64,000 nucleotides of DNA. Origin: Patella vulgata (lineage: Eukaryota; Mollusca; Gastropoda; Patellidae). Position numbers and translations under genes: made by a program. Under the pieces are notes generated by a model that did no database searches, was not told where the DNA came from, and saw nothing but the letters and a program-made list of their open reading frames with translations. The stretch lies in contig NC_065881.2 of assembly GCF_932274485.2 (NCBI RefSeq), forward strand, positions 7,846,613 to 7,910,612. The letters are read 5' to 3'. Below are positions 44,201-49,954 of this stretch, in pieces; the first letter of the stretch is position 1, and every line of letters starts with the position of its first letter.

Positions 44201-45042
44201 ACCTGGTTTCCCGGCAAAGACTAAAAGTTAATGTCCATTGCAGATTTCTTCATAGGTCACCAGATCTGAATAGAGTTGGGAAAGGTGATTGTTGACGAGA
44301 TTGTTAGCCCTCACTCTACCCCGTGCACTAATCCTTATTACATCTCGTGACCTATGACGAAATTTGCAATGGACCTTAGTTTCTAGACCTAATCCTGGTG
44401 CGGGATGGAGGGCCTCTAGTGGTTTTGATTGCGCGATAACCGGAGTCCATCTGCTTAAACACGTTATAGATCCCGTGATAATCTGCAATCGAAATACGGA
44501 TAGGCTATAGCACCGGCTAGCAGTGCAAAATATCCCTCATGTACCCTCTTCATTAGTCGGTTGGCACAAGACGCTAAACCCCGAAAAAAAAACATTGACT
44601 TTGCACAGAATACTCTGATATTTGCTACTAGAAACGTCTCTCATTAATAAAATCCTTAATTAATGTTTCATAGAATTATGGCTTGTTTATTATTGGGAGG
44701 GGTGGAGGTGGGTGGATGACTAAATGGTCAGCACGTGCGCGCTGTATCATAAAGTCTGTCACTGAGTCAACTGGCGTTGGTTCGATTCCCCGGTTGTACT
44801 TGACAATTAGGGTCGCTTGTCCAACCTCGTGGGTTTTCTCCGGGTCCTCCGGTTTCCTCCCACTGCTAGAGACTCCTACGCGCAAGCGAATTATTGAAAT
44901 AAAATTAAACCATATGTTAGTCCCGAAATGACCTAGTTTGTGAACGTTAAACCCCATTCTCTCTTACTCTCTTGTTTATTATGGAAGACCAAGCAGCTCT
45001 TTATTGTATGGATCATATTGTGTACATTATGTTTCAGGATGA
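28830..45042 (+). CDS. Small secreted protein with EF-hand-like motif (novel, partly resolved)
   Basis: Exons 28830-28881, 32201-32329 and 41099-41260 all join in phase 1 with GT-AG sites. Exon 1 encodes the signal peptide MLLRVTIVLSVICILST. Exon 2 encodes a cysteine-containing stretch with DADCMNGEILLLR, whose next residue, Glu, spans the exon joint. Exon 3 encodes DDTCEAGVLNDFLCIDKNRNG and then QIDRD, an EF-hand-type loop (D-x-N-x-N-G-x-I) whose twelfth residue again falls on the exon joint. The fourth exon is uncertain. An acceptor at 45036-45037 would give Gly then TGA (115 residues), with AATAAA at 45082. A canonical EF-hand would instead need Glu there, so a further exon may have been missed. 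Five cysteines are seen after the signal peptide. The role is unknown; calcium binding outside the cell is an inference. BEL/Pao, Tc1 and many SINEs lie in its introns. Confidence 0.6.
28903..29224 (+). mobile_element. SINE-A head fragment followed by a SINE-A copy
   Basis: A short head (GGGGCCGAATGGTTAGCGTG) is followed at 28966 by a second copy with head GGATGGCCGAATGGTTACCG. That copy is missing the piece between B box and central domain and ends in a long CT tail. It lies in intron 1 of the secreted gene. Confidence 0.88.
29225..29680. other. Non-SINE stretch with diverged duplication
   Basis: CTGCACCAGGACTGCCCAGA ... AACCCGGGAT and CTACACGAAGACTGCCCAGA ... ATCCCGGGAT are two diverged units about 95 bases apart. 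A 70-codon frame at 29418-29630 has a protein-like composition but no splice or start support, so I do not call it. Confidence 0.4.
29682..30077 (+). mobile_element. SINE-A copy with internal tandem duplication
   Basis: After head GGATGGCCGAATGATTAGCG, the block from CGCGTTGTATCATAAGGTCT to ATGGGTTTTCTGCGGGTCCT is present twice (about 29728-29840 and 29841-29945). A normal 3' half follows. Confidence 0.92.
30078..31058. other. Intron 1 stretch with no recognised element
   Basis: About 980 bases with no SINE and no inverted repeat I can see. Short frames at 30634-30831 and 30836-31045 have no splice or start context. Confidence 0.45.
31061..31305 (+). mobile_element. SINE-A copy lacking the first part of the head
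   Basis: Starts CTGTATCATAAAGTCTGTCA, with the B box GGTTTCGAATCCCCGG, the central domain and GTCGAGTTGACGTTAAACCT, then a CT tail. Confidence 0.9.
31421..31789 (-). mobile_element. MITE-1 copy, complete (Mutator-like)
   Basis: Inverted ends CAATCTGATTAAAACACAGA and TCTGTATTTGAATCAGATTG. The subterminal CGTTTCGTTTTT and AAAACGAAACG also mirror each other. Flanks GATTTATTT and GATTTATGT look like a 9-bp target duplication with one change. It lies in intron 1 of the secreted gene. Confidence 0.85.
31800..31955 (+). mobile_element. Possible LINE 3' end
   Basis: Ends GAGATCTGAATAAAGATTAT TATTATAG, a poly(A)-signal-like hexamer with a (TTA)n tail. This layout is common for CR1/L2-type LINE ends. 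No ORF is present. Confidence 0.3.
32201..32329 (+). CDS. Secreted EF-hand-like gene, exon 2
   Basis: CTTTATTGCAG|AC ... AAGAG|GTATTT, 129 bases, phase 1-1. It encodes DCTTSPHREGEVMGLMHLLN then PNICVNNQYGDADCMNGE, an acidic, cysteine-bearing segment. Composition and splice sites look genuine. Confidence 0.6.
32390..32513 (+). mobile_element. SINE-A 5' half
   Basis: GGTTCGATGGCCGAATGGTT to TCGTGGGTTTTCTCCGTTAT. There is a short deletion in the head and the 3' half is absent. It starts 60 bases after exon 2 of the secreted gene. Confidence 0.85.
32514..33396. other. Intron 2 stretch without identified element
   Basis: Nothing firm. A mixed GC-rich part at 32690-32770 and a G/T-run at 33015-33050 are the only odd textures. 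A 91-codon frame at 32798-33073 lacks support. Confidence 0.4.
33397..33643 (+). mobile_element. SINE-A copy, near full length
   Basis: GGTGGGGGATTGGATGGCCG head, central domain, and an end at CTAGTTTGTGTCGAG without the last 25 bases or tail, where R7 sequence begins. Confidence 0.92.
33644..33870 (+). repeat. R7 family repeat, partial copy
   Basis: AGATTGCCACATGTTGCTAC, AGAAAGTGTTCTGCCCAACG AAAATT, GGAGTCAATGGGGAAATC match 47740-47876 closely. Confidence 0.75.
33964..34199 (+). repeat. BEL/Pao 5' LTR
   Basis: 236 bases, TG...CA, starting TGTTCTGAAATGATTAATGA and ending TTTCTATAATCCAAAACA. An AATAAA lies in its 3' part. Confidence 0.96.
34306..39672 (+). CDS. BEL/Pao gag-pol polyprotein
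   Basis: About 1,788 residues from the first ATG (a TTG lies 15 bases upstream in the same frame; ATG is the likelier start). Domain order: gag-like DUF1759 region (about 150-330), paired CCHC zinc knuckles (about 390-430), aspartic-protease-like DUF1758 region (about 480-640), reverse transcriptase (about 790-1000, YVDD near 919), RNase H (about 1115-1330), integrase zinc-binding part (about 1425-1470) and catalytic core (about 1490-1600), then a DUF5641-type C-terminus. This order, with gag, protease, RT, RNase H and integrase in one frame, is that of the Pao/BEL group. There is no envelope-like segment. It lies between the LTRs and is not a host gene. Confidence 0.96.
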   Translation: MSTTSNDADRRSDVAKKNKRIRGGHRAFVTRIIQSVQELLAEFDGSPSSVESLEGYRISLTEKKVVLASYDEKVLEDIEDEDEVGNDIFESSEFADTINRTLYKIKFCLHKNEKASEKLSTSIADNSDLSSPSNSLKETFVCKTKLPKLCLPRFSGDSKLWQPFWDSFQAAVDNNSAISNVEKFNYLKSLLDGPASSCVAGLSLIGENYDAAIQLLKDRFANKQVIISGHMDVLLNLQSVTSGCEVKHIRRLYDTIEVQIRSLKSMGVQSESYGNILIPIIMNKLPEELRLFISRGVKDWSVDEVLDILKTELEARERVDLMHSNSTKKSGYSLNNVYSPQSRSNRVNPSTASTLFSSKDQRPVPYCVFCTQQHPSVNCTSVTDISARKSILRHKAKCFLCLRSGHVLRNCPNRDYKCFNCGERHNKAICTYRPEQNLRRPSYVNKTETGQPSQTVTSNMTCTDDQNSILLQTAVGFVCANHNDNSRGLYKNIVFDLCSQRTYVTDETRRLLNLRTVGRENLLIKTFGEETPKLRLCDIVQFTVAGDDGLHLYVTAHCVPSICNAISDQLTCNALVKYPHLRGLKLANPSGPSDFAVDILIGADFYWNFFCGETRRGEFPGPVAMLTKLGWVLSGPVINNSSSDQCTINLSHTHVLHVSSVSDDNCDVSSIKSELNKFWELESLGIRNDESSVLSDFNDNITFEGKRYEVKLPFKENHLKISDNYSTCVKRLSSLLYRLNSKPDVLKEYDRIINEQLSEGIIDIVNDDDVIINSGSIHYIPHREVLRLDKDTTKLRVVYDASCKTSGPSLNECLYSGPSLNPLIFDILLRFRMNSIALTADIQKAFLNIAIYKEHRDFLRFLWVDDPFSESPKIKVFRFNRVVFGVTSSPFILNATLRYHLSNSMDDNFEILNNILKSLYVDDFASGADNVNSAYDLCKLVKLCLNQGGFNMRKWCSNSQVLMSMLHESSDFPEVEFDVKKMETDVIEDDTGYNDFVQNSNFDCNSVLGQKWDNSADMFQFEFDKILSSMIVNATLTKRQVLSTTAKFFDPVGLISPIVLLFKLCFQKLCENPLDWDDPLDNNFCDYWNNLVSSLSAVKALHINRCICYELRQANSIQFHVFGDASEKAYGSCVYIRCEHSDTKEIHCNLIASKTRVAPLKKQSIPRLELLACLISVRLAACVKEALKDIVDAPVYFWSDSQVALSWIKNTTREFKQFVNNRVVEIRDSSDVSKWSYCSTKENPADVASRGCKAVELVNNDLWWHGPPYLLSSTENWPRNVEETLSEPFYSEVKKATVCVANVETNHNIENILDVSRYSNFNSLLRVTAYVLRFVKNKRDNVQVQTDQLSKEEINCAENIWCRDIQHSLSGRKFEQQRLSLNLKPDDNGILRCYGRIDNSNLPFDAKFPIFLPDSHRFTSLIIEKCHRDVHHNGTAETLVQLRQKFWVCRGRQVVKAVITKCIPCRKMEGKSYGVPLAPPLPEFRLSDDFAFTNIGVDYAGPLYVKDIYSKSGEMNKVFIVLYTCASSRAVHLDLATDASSSSFIRSFRRFIGRRGVPTLVNSDNGLVFKSAELRAFTNSRNIKWCYNIERSPWWGGFFERMVRSTKRCLKKALGNAHLSYEELLTLLVDIEGVLNSRPLTYLSDDCIEPLTPSHLVLGRRILSEPLFTPNPKVVGNTSSEFCKRKKYLQTVINHYWSRWRNDYVTQLREHHRSRVKTGPIIREGDIVLVFDDKVSRLNWEMGRVDRILPGRDNNVRSAVVRVQNKQGKIIFMNRPIQKLYPIELVRD
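39952..40187 (+). repeat. BEL/Pao 3' LTR
   Basis: 236 bases, reads the same as the 5' LTR throughout. TACCT follows. Confidence 0.96.
40269..40672 (+). mobile_element. MITE-3 copy, both ends present
   Basis: Left end AACATACATTATGCAAGAGC, right end CTCCCATAATGTATCTTTAA, sharing ACATTATG in opposite orientation. The interior (GACATTTATTAAC ... CCAGCGATGTTTACTGG) matches 54607-55135 reversed. Confidence 0.7.
40660..41070 (-). mobile_element. MITE-2 copy, truncated
   Basis: TTTAAAGGAGCTAAATCGCT, ACATTCATATTACATTATT (reversed), CGTATTTCGCC (reversed), and the palindrome GGTACACGATTCGTGTACC at about 41013-41031. It ends shortly after, about 30 bases before exon 3 of the secreted gene. Confidence 0.7.
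41099..41260 (+). CDS. Secreted EF-hand-like gene, exon 3
   Basis: ATTTCTTTTAG|AG ... GAGACG|GTAAAT, 162 bases, phase 1-1. It encodes RDIGGHFTDDAYYRALSRVL and the loop DKNRNGQIDRD with Ca-ligand-type residues at 1, 3 and 5 and Gly at 6. It starts about 30 bases after MITE-2 sequence ends. Confidence 0.65.
41311..41515 (-). repeat. 90-bp tandem repeat made from the SINE-B central domain
   Basis: Units start at 41311, 41401 and 41491. Each carries GCGAAAAACCGAGGTACACA and GCGTGCACGTAAAAGAACCC, the SINE-B middle. One SINE piece has been amplified in tandem. The reverse 98- and 81-codon frames here come from it. Confidence 0.85.
41534..41903 (+). mobile_element. MITE-1 copy, complete, with 9-bp target duplication
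   Basis: Inverted ends GATCTGATTGAAATACAGAT and TCTGTGTTTTAATCAGATTG. CTAATATTG flanks both sides (41525-41533 and 41904-41912). A 9-bp duplication with long inverted repeats points to the Mutator superfamily. Interior similar to 31421-31789 reversed. Confidence 0.92.
41938..43465 (-). mobile_element. Tc1/mariner transposon, structurally complete
   Basis: 1,528 bp with terminal inverted repeats of about 32 bases (41938-41970 and 43433-43465; shared core AAAGTAGGGGATATTTGATT), flanked by TA on each side (41936-41937 and 43466-43467). The intact transposase lies on the minus strand. The two ends differ at only one or two places, so the insertion is fairly recent. Confidence 0.95.
42152..43171 (-). 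CDS. Tc1-family transposase, intact DD34E
   Basis: 339 residues, the normal length for Tc1-like enzymes. It cuts and pastes the element at TA dinucleotides. N-terminal paired-type helix-turn-helix parts run to about residue 120 (IGTTQAVVARTMNVSQSVIS; then RVSGQTIRNRLHRGHLRARR), with a basic RPRSDRPR linker. The catalytic core has D in MFSDESRF, D in FQDDNARCH and E in SPIEHVWD, with 34 residues between the last two. VMVWGGI is present as in the family. ATG start; no internal stop or frameshift. A reversed poly(A) signal (TTTATT at 42038-42046) fits its 3' end. GC content is clearly higher than in the flanks. Confidence 0.96.
   Translation of the reverse strand: MRRLTQNERLRALGMLQIGTTQAVVARTMNVSQSVISRLWSRYRDTQSVQDRPRSDRPRATTQAQDRFIRTLALRNRVITANQISARLQTDTGVRVSGQTIRNRLHRGHLRARRPRVIPCLRDHHIQARRRWCRDRQHWDNRRWSNVMFSDESRFTVDFLDRRRRVWRRRNERFQDVNVIRHDRFGGGSVMVWGGITVAGRTALHVVAGRVTGQYYRINILVVHVVPFARRHGRRFIFQDDNARCHRARIVTGYLQQQNITTLPWPALSPDLSPIEHVWDMLGQRLRQRQQRPANVQELAAALQQEWDNLDQNDLRRLIRSMPRRINACLANRGGFTRY
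43570..43770 (+). mobile_element. Third tRNA-like SINE family (SINE-C)
   Basis: Head GGTAGACCAAATGGTCTACA, a B-box-like GAAGTTGATCCCCGG, a short central piece CAACCTCGTGGGTTTACTCC, and an end GCGGACGTTAAACCC like SINE-A and SINE-B. Only one copy is seen in the window. Confidence 0.6.
43850..44046 (+). mobile_element. SINE-A copy with small deletions
   Basis: GGGGATGGATGGCCGAATAA head, B box, TGAGTTTTCTCTGGGTCCTC and body end CTACTTTGTGTCAAAC. Parts of the head and the 3' body are missing. Confidence 0.88.
44098..44585 (+). mobile_element. Diverged SINE-B-like element split by a MITE
   Basis: A tRNA-like head (GATGGCTTTCTGAGTATGCC ... CCCAGGTTTGATCC) and CCTAACCTGGTTTCC precede a 144-bp MITE. 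After it come GCGGGATGGAGGGCCTCTAG, AAAATATCCCTCATGTACCC and CTTCATTAGTCGG..GCTAAACCCC in SINE-B order. Confidence 0.6.
44232..44375. mobile_element. 144-bp MITE
   Basis: Inverted ends TCCATTGCAGATTTCTTCAT AGGTCAC and GTGACCTATGACGAAATTTG CAATGGA, 27 bases with three mismatches. It sits inside a SINE-B-like element. Confidence 0.85.
44693..44972 (+). mobile_element. SINE-A copy, near full length
   Basis: GGTGGATGACTAAATGGTCA head, central domain and body. It lacks the GTCGAGTG block before GAACGTTAAACCCCATTC and ends in a short CT tail. Confidence 0.92.
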
Positions 45043-45100
45043 GGACATTACAGAGAAAATACCATTTCTACTTTTGGTTTGAATAAATATAAATGAAATG
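45038..45100 (+). CDS. Candidate terminal exon of the secreted gene
   Basis: CATTATGTTTCAG|GATGAGGAC. Joined to exon 3 it gives Gly and TGA (45040-45042), followed by AATAAA at 45082-45087. It is neat as a terminal exon but breaks the expected EF-hand Glu, so confidence is low. Confidence 0.3.
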
Positions 45101-45600
45101 AAAATGAAATAGGGTTTAACGTCCTACTGTTCTGCCCCGACGGGCATACGCCATACGCCATAAACCAGTGATTGTTTCCCATAAAAATTGTGTTCTATTA
45201 ATACTATAAGGGTAATTATTCCAGGACAGAGGCGCTACGGCCTACTCTTATAGCGAATTCCAACTGTCAAGGGATCATTTACGTGCACACCAATGTGTAC
45301 GCCGGACCTCGGCTTTTCGTCACACCCGACGGGCATACGCCATACCGTGTACTATAAGGGTAATTATTCCAGGACAGAGGCGCTACGGCCTACTCTTATA
45401 GCGAATTCCAACTGTCAAGGGATCATTTACGTGCACACCAATGTGTACGCCGGACCTCGGCTTTTCGTCACACCCGAACGACTAGACAACTGTAGTTGTC
45501 AGCCCCCACCCCTATCCTGCACTACTGACATGGGGAAACCACGACGGAAAATCCCGATTAACTTTCTCTGCCAACACCAGATCGAAACCGCGAAAAAATA
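45091..45600 (-). mobile_element. SINE-B copy with internal tandem duplication
   Basis: After the 3' tail (GAAATAGGGTTTAACGTCCT), a block of about 145 bases (ACTATAAGGGTAATTATTCC ... CTCGGCTTTTCGTCACACCC) is present twice (near 45203-45327 and 45350-45475). The end lies at the B-box region. It lies just 3' of the candidate terminal exon of the secreted gene. Confidence 0.9.
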
Positions 45601-45651
45601 AATATAAATGAACAAGCTCGACTCTATGACAGGACCCGAGAGTTCACAAAA

Positions 45652-45829
45652 CATTCTCAGACTTAAGTTAAGCATTTACTCAAAATTGTTGGCCTTATTT
45701 TAACCACAATATAGTTTTTATAAAACTTTTGTTGTTTTAATGTATCAAATACATCAATAAGAAACTATGTGCAAAGTTTTCTGTTTCTAGATCAAAGTTG
45801 AGTAAATTCTTAACTTAAGTCTGAGAATG
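45652..45829. mobile_element. 178-bp MITE (MITE-4), copy 1
   Basis: Inverted ends CATTCTCAGACTTAAGTTAA and TTAACTTAAGTCTGAGAATG are perfect over 20 bases. The interior TTTTAATGTATCAAATACATCA matches 51520-51560. Confidence 0.88.
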
Positions 45830-45834
45830 CTTTG

Positions 45835-46057
45835 AAATGAAATGAAATGAAATGGGGTTTAACGGGACGTCGGTTTTTCGTCCCATCCGAACGACTAGAC
45901 CGCTGTCCTTGTCAGGCCCTCCGTCCTGCATCACTGACAAGGGGAAATCACGCCGGAAAATCTGGATGAACTTTCTCGGCCAATGCAGGCAGGGATCGAA
46001 CATCCGACCTCCATGCTAGCGAGCCAGCGTCTTACCCACTTAGCCACGTGATCCCCC
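45835..46057 (-). mobile_element. SINE-B copy with 12-bp target duplication
   Basis: GAGAATGCTTTG at 45823-45834 and 46058-46069 flanks a SINE-B whose central part is deleted (GGTTTAACGGGACGTCGGTT junction). The tRNA-like head is complete at the far end. Confidence 0.95.
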
Positions 46058-46141
46058 GAGAATGCTTTGACACCTCGGGGCCTGATCTCTATTCGCGGTA
46101 ACTGGATTGGTGAACAGACAGAAAACTATAGCCCCCTCCCT

Positions 46142-46778
46142 CATATTTCGCTTCGTTTTTTTATACTTTCGATGGCCTACACTACATTAATATCTGACAA
46201 GTTGTACTCGAAGGTCGTGTCAGGGGTCGTACGAGCGGCTTTTGATCCTACGAGTCAGACATTAATTAATCAATCAGCGTTGGCGTTTCTAGGGGTTTGC
46301 TCACAGTTCCGTGCATGGAACGCCAATAAGTCGCCGTAACAGACTGTTTCATTGGCTTATCCCTTACTTCAACCAGAGAGAGAGAGAGAGAAATGGGGTT
46401 TAACGTCCACTCGACACAAACTAGGTCATTTCGGGACTAACATATTGTTGAATTTTATTTCAATAATTCGCTTGCGCGTAGGGGTCTTTAGCAGTGGGAG
46501 GAAACCGGAGGACCCGGAGAAAACCCACGAGGTTGGACAGGCGACCCTACTCCTTGTCACGTACAACCGGGGATTCGAAACCACGCTAGTTGACTCAATG
46601 GCAGACTTAATGATACAGCGCGCACGTGCTAACCACTAAGCCATCCAACCCTCCTACTTCAACCAAAACGCAAGTAGTATAACAACTCTTCCAGATCGTA
46701 GTGTAGTAAAGACAAGTAAATCGAAATTTTGAACTATAAAAAACGAAACGAAATAGGATCTGTGTTTTAATCAGATTG
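46142..46778 (+). mobile_element. MITE-1 copy interrupted by SINE-A
   Basis: CATATTTCGCTTCGTTTTTT starts just inside the left inverted repeat, which is lost. The right end ...TTTTAATCAGATTG is intact at 46778. A SINE-A splits it at 46376-46654. Confidence 0.9.
46376..46654 (-). mobile_element. SINE-A copy, full length, with 11-bp target duplication
   Basis: TACTTCAACCA at 46365-46375 and 46655-46665 flanks 279 bases running in reverse from the (GA)n tail through AAATGGGGTTTAACGTCCAC to the head (CTAACCACTAAGCCATCCAA). Confidence 0.97.
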
Positions 46779-46899
46779 TTCTTACGATATTGAACATGTT
46801 ATAGTTGGGTTTAAGAACTATTTGTTCATCACTCAATTCACTCTAAAATGTTCCCAAATTAATTATAGATCTTATAATTAAGAATACAAATGGAAAATA

Positions 46900-46970
46900 T
46901 CCTCTCATTTCGAGGTTGGACCCCCCCCCCCCCAACACACACACACACACACACACCCTCCCCCACCCTT
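46900..46970. repeat. C-run and (CA)n microsatellite
   Basis: C12 followed by AACACACACACACACACACA and a C-rich stretch. Confidence 0.95.
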
Positions 46971-47027
46971 ATGATTATCCAACCAAACAGTTCAAGTCTA
47001 AATAAATAATATCAGAGGCGGTGGTGA

Positions 47028-47402
47028 AATGAAATGAAATGAAATGGGGTTTAACGTCCTACTGTTTTGCTCCGAACTGGGCTAATGAAGACGGGCATAC
47101 GCCATACAGTGTGCTATGAGGGAAATTTTGCCCGGACAGCGGCACTACGGCCTACTCTTATATCGAAATCCAACTGCCAAGGGATCTTTTACGTGCACGC
47201 CAATGTGTACACGGGACCTCGGTTTTTCGTCCCATCCGAACGACTAGACAGCTTTCCTTGTCAACCCCTCCGTCCTGCATCACTGACAAGGGAGAACCAC
47301 GCCGGAAAATCTGGATGAACTTTCTCGGCCAATGCAGGGATCGAACACCCGACCTCCAGGCTAGCAGCCAGCGTCTTACCCACTTAGCCAAGTGATCCCC
47401 AG
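47028..47402 (-). mobile_element. SINE-B copy, full length, with 14-bp target duplication
   Basis: AGAGGCGGTGGTGA at 47014-47027 and 47403-47416 flanks 375 bases from the (GAAAT)n tail to TTAGCCAAGTGATCCCC. This is the best reference copy of the family. A 160-codon reverse frame at 47158-47640 is this SINE plus flank. Confidence 0.97.
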
Positions 47403-47499
47403 AGAGGCGGTGGTGAGAAGGGAATAACTCTGCAATTAATTGACGCACGACACGACATAATTCTTCTATATTGACACAGCTCACCGTCATCCACGAAAG

Positions 47500-47880
47500 T
47501 AGGGTGAAAGTTATTTTTAGTCTTTCTCTCCCTTTTTCCTTTTCCACCTTTTGCATCGCCATTTTTGTTGACGTTTTAGTGTGGAATCGAAGAAAAGGGT
47601 TTGAAAATACATTTTCTGCCAGGTTTTGGTGAATATTCATGATTTTGAGGCGGAAGGATACAAGAGTTCAGAGGTTGGTTTGGTTGAAATGTAGGACCGA
47701 AAATTGCAAGTGTTTAATAATCTTTACTTCCAGAGGTTGCCACATGTTGCTCCATCTGTTGTAGAAAGCGTTCTACCCAACGAAAATTGGGAAACAACTA
47801 GAGTCGGTCTAAGAGACGAGAATTAACATTAAAATTAAATTCAATGGGGAAATCATTGGTGATCTGTGGCCATATATCCA
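47500..47880 (+). repeat. R7 family repeat, copy 3
   Basis: CGAAGAAAAGGGTTTGAAAA, GAGGTTGCCACATGTTGCTC, CTACCCAACGAAAATTGGG and ATTCAATGGGGAAATCATTG occur in the same order as 1095-1500 and 33644-33870. Confidence 0.7.
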
Positions 47881-48689
47881 ACTGGCTTACTTGGGCCCCC
47901 GATCCCATCACGGTGAAGAATACGCGACACGAGAGAAAACGAAACTAGCTTAATTAACCCTTCCTACACCCTACGGGGTCATTACATTCAATACTGGTTT
48001 GGTTTAAGACGAATTGTTGGACATGTTCTTGTTCAAGGGCGTGGATTTGTCATAACTTTTGGGGGGGGGGGGAACGGACGAACCCAGGAACCTGGAACAT
48101 TCCATTACCAAACCAAAATAATAATTACGAACAGTTTACTGTACCAGTGTTATGTCGATGAAAGCTGTAGCTAGGTGTAATATGATGACGATATGGAATA
48201 ATTGATAACTGCGATCGATCAATTAAGGAGATATCGTGAAGATCAGTAACTTTGGCGAGACCCAAGGCAGTGGTTAGATAGCCTTCAGAACGGGTCATTT
48301 ATGTGGATATAAACCTGAAAATCTGTCCTTGCGATCAAAATCATGGGGGGGGGGGCAGAGACCTATTCGCCTCACCCCCCCCACCCGCCCCGATTCTAAA
48401 TCCACGCCCATGTTCTTGTTACTTTACATGCTGGTCTTCAATTCAACTTTCAAAAAAACTCAAAATAACACAGAGAAAATGCCACAAGAAACCCAGCCAT
48501 CAATAAAAGAAAGAAGCGCAATAGTAATGATGCAACTAGTCTTGACAGTGGATGGCGTTTGTTGACGGCGATAATCTGGCCAAATACAGTCAGTAGAAAC
48601 AAATGATATCACATCCGATACCTTTGTCCTGAACGACTAAACTGAAACATGGGAGATAACTCCATGAACAATTCCACCATTATTGGAAG
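47881..48689. other. No recognised gene or element
   Basis: GATCGATCAATTAAGGAGAT and similar unique sequence, with G- and C-runs at 48060-48073 and 48344-48390. Nothing coding is supported. Confidence 0.4.
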
Positions 48690-48870
48690 CAGACCACCAT
48701 CTCTGTACGAATTGTAGGTCGTCTCTCACTCCCCCCATCCCCTTTCTGCATGGTCAATTTTTTGTTCATTTTGCAGCCTAGAATCGATGAAGGAGGTTTA
48801 AATTAACATTCCCTACCAGGTTTAGGCAAATATTCATGGTTTAAAGGTGGACAGATAGAAGAATGTACGG
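48690..48870 (+). repeat. R7 family repeat, partial copy
   Basis: CCCCTTTCTGCATGGTCAAT, CCTAGAATCGATGAAGG, GGCAAATATTCATGGTTTAA match the first half of 47500-47880. Confidence 0.6.
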
Positions 48871-48909
<39 letters not shown>

Positions 48910-49150
48910 TCCACTCGACACAAACCATGTCATTTCGGAACTAACATATGGTTCAATTTTATTTCAATAATTCAATAGATGTCTTTAGCAGTGGGAGGAA
49001 ACGGCAGGACCTGGGGAACACCCACGAGGTTGAACAGGCGACTTTACTCATTGTCATGTACAACCGGGGAATCGAAACAACGCCAGTTGACTCAAGGACA
49101 GACCGTTTGATACAACGCGCACGCGCTAACCATTCAGCCATCCAATCCCC
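48871..49150 (-). mobile_element. SINE-A copy, full length
   Basis: (GA)n, GAACGTCCACTCGACACAAA, reversed central domain, and head CTAACCATTCAGCCATCCAA. The motif GGGGTTTA is lost at the tail joint. Confidence 0.93.
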
Positions 49151-49162
49151 TATGTTTAATGT

Positions 49163-49245
49163 AGATAGTTTTAGCAGATATTTTCAACCCCGGCCTAATA
49201 CAAATGAGATGAAATGAAGACGGGCTTACGCCATACAGTGGGCCA
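49163..49245 (-). mobile_element. Mixed fragment including SINE-B 3' piece
   Basis: ATAGTTTTAGCAGATATTTT CA..CCGGCCTAATAC is a unique block that recurs at 59500-59540. It is followed by GATGAAATGAAGACGGGCTT ACGCCATACAGTG of SINE-B. Confidence 0.55.
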
Positions 49246-49334
49246 CCCAGGATAGCCCAGCCCCCCCCCCCCCCAGGATATACATGACACGGTTTCTAGA
49301 TAATTCTTGAGTTACCATCAATGCAATCTGCTAA

Positions 49335-49400
49335 CCCTGGACCTAACCCCAATGCTTACCCTAACCCTAACCTACTATCTCGCCCTAACCTGATTTAAAT
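49335..49400. repeat. Short telomere-like CCCTAA stretch
   Basis: TTACCCTAACCCTAACCTAC with looser CTAACCC words around it. It is too short and degenerate to mean more than a trace. Confidence 0.4.
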
Positions 49401-49659
49401 CTCAGCGACATTGACAAAAATTGAGCTGGCAGTAACTAATCGATGTATCCCAAAACGCTGCTATAAAATGAGAGTTATTTCCCTTACCATGATTGACTTG
49501 CAGATCACGCATTTGAAGAGATTAAGTAGAGTCGTATTATGTTGAAAATGATTTCAATATGATGTGTACGAGGGCTTGCTGAAAAGTTATAAGCCTATCT
49601 GTGAAAGGTCTGTACAAAGTTAATGGTTTCCATTGATTTTTCTACATAGTCCCCTTCGG

Positions 49660-49880
49660 CCCAGGGGTTGGGATGGCCGAATGGTTAGCACGTGCGCGCT
49701 ATATCATAAGGTCTGTCATTGAGTCAACTGGCGTGGTTTCGATTCCCAGGTTGTACGTGACAAGGAATAGGGTCGCCTGTCCAACCCCGTGGGTTTTCTC
49801 CGGGTCATCCGGTTTCCTCCCACTGCTAAAGACCCCTACGCGCACGTGCTAACCATTCGGCCATCCAACCCCCCCTTCAG
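49660..49880 (+). mobile_element. SINE-A copy with an inverted head at its far end
   Basis: Begins GGTTGGGATGGCCGAATGGT TAGCACGTGCGCG and proceeds through the central domain to CCCCTACGCGCA. It then switches to CGTGCTAACCATTCGGCCAT CCAACCC, the reverse complement of its own start. It can fold into a 33-base stem. Confidence 0.93.
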
Positions 49881-49954
49881 GATTAGAGCTTTTCCGTCAG
49901 CCATTGTGTATTTACACACCTCTAGACTACACCTTCTGTAGCAAGTAGAGATGA

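Noticed and set aside
47158-47640. 160-codon reverse open frame
   Set aside because: More than half is SINE-B (47028-47402); the rest is R7 repeat and flank.
49335-49400. Interstitial telomere tract
   Set aside because: Only about two exact CCCTAA units with scattered variants; too short to support a fusion or chromosome end.
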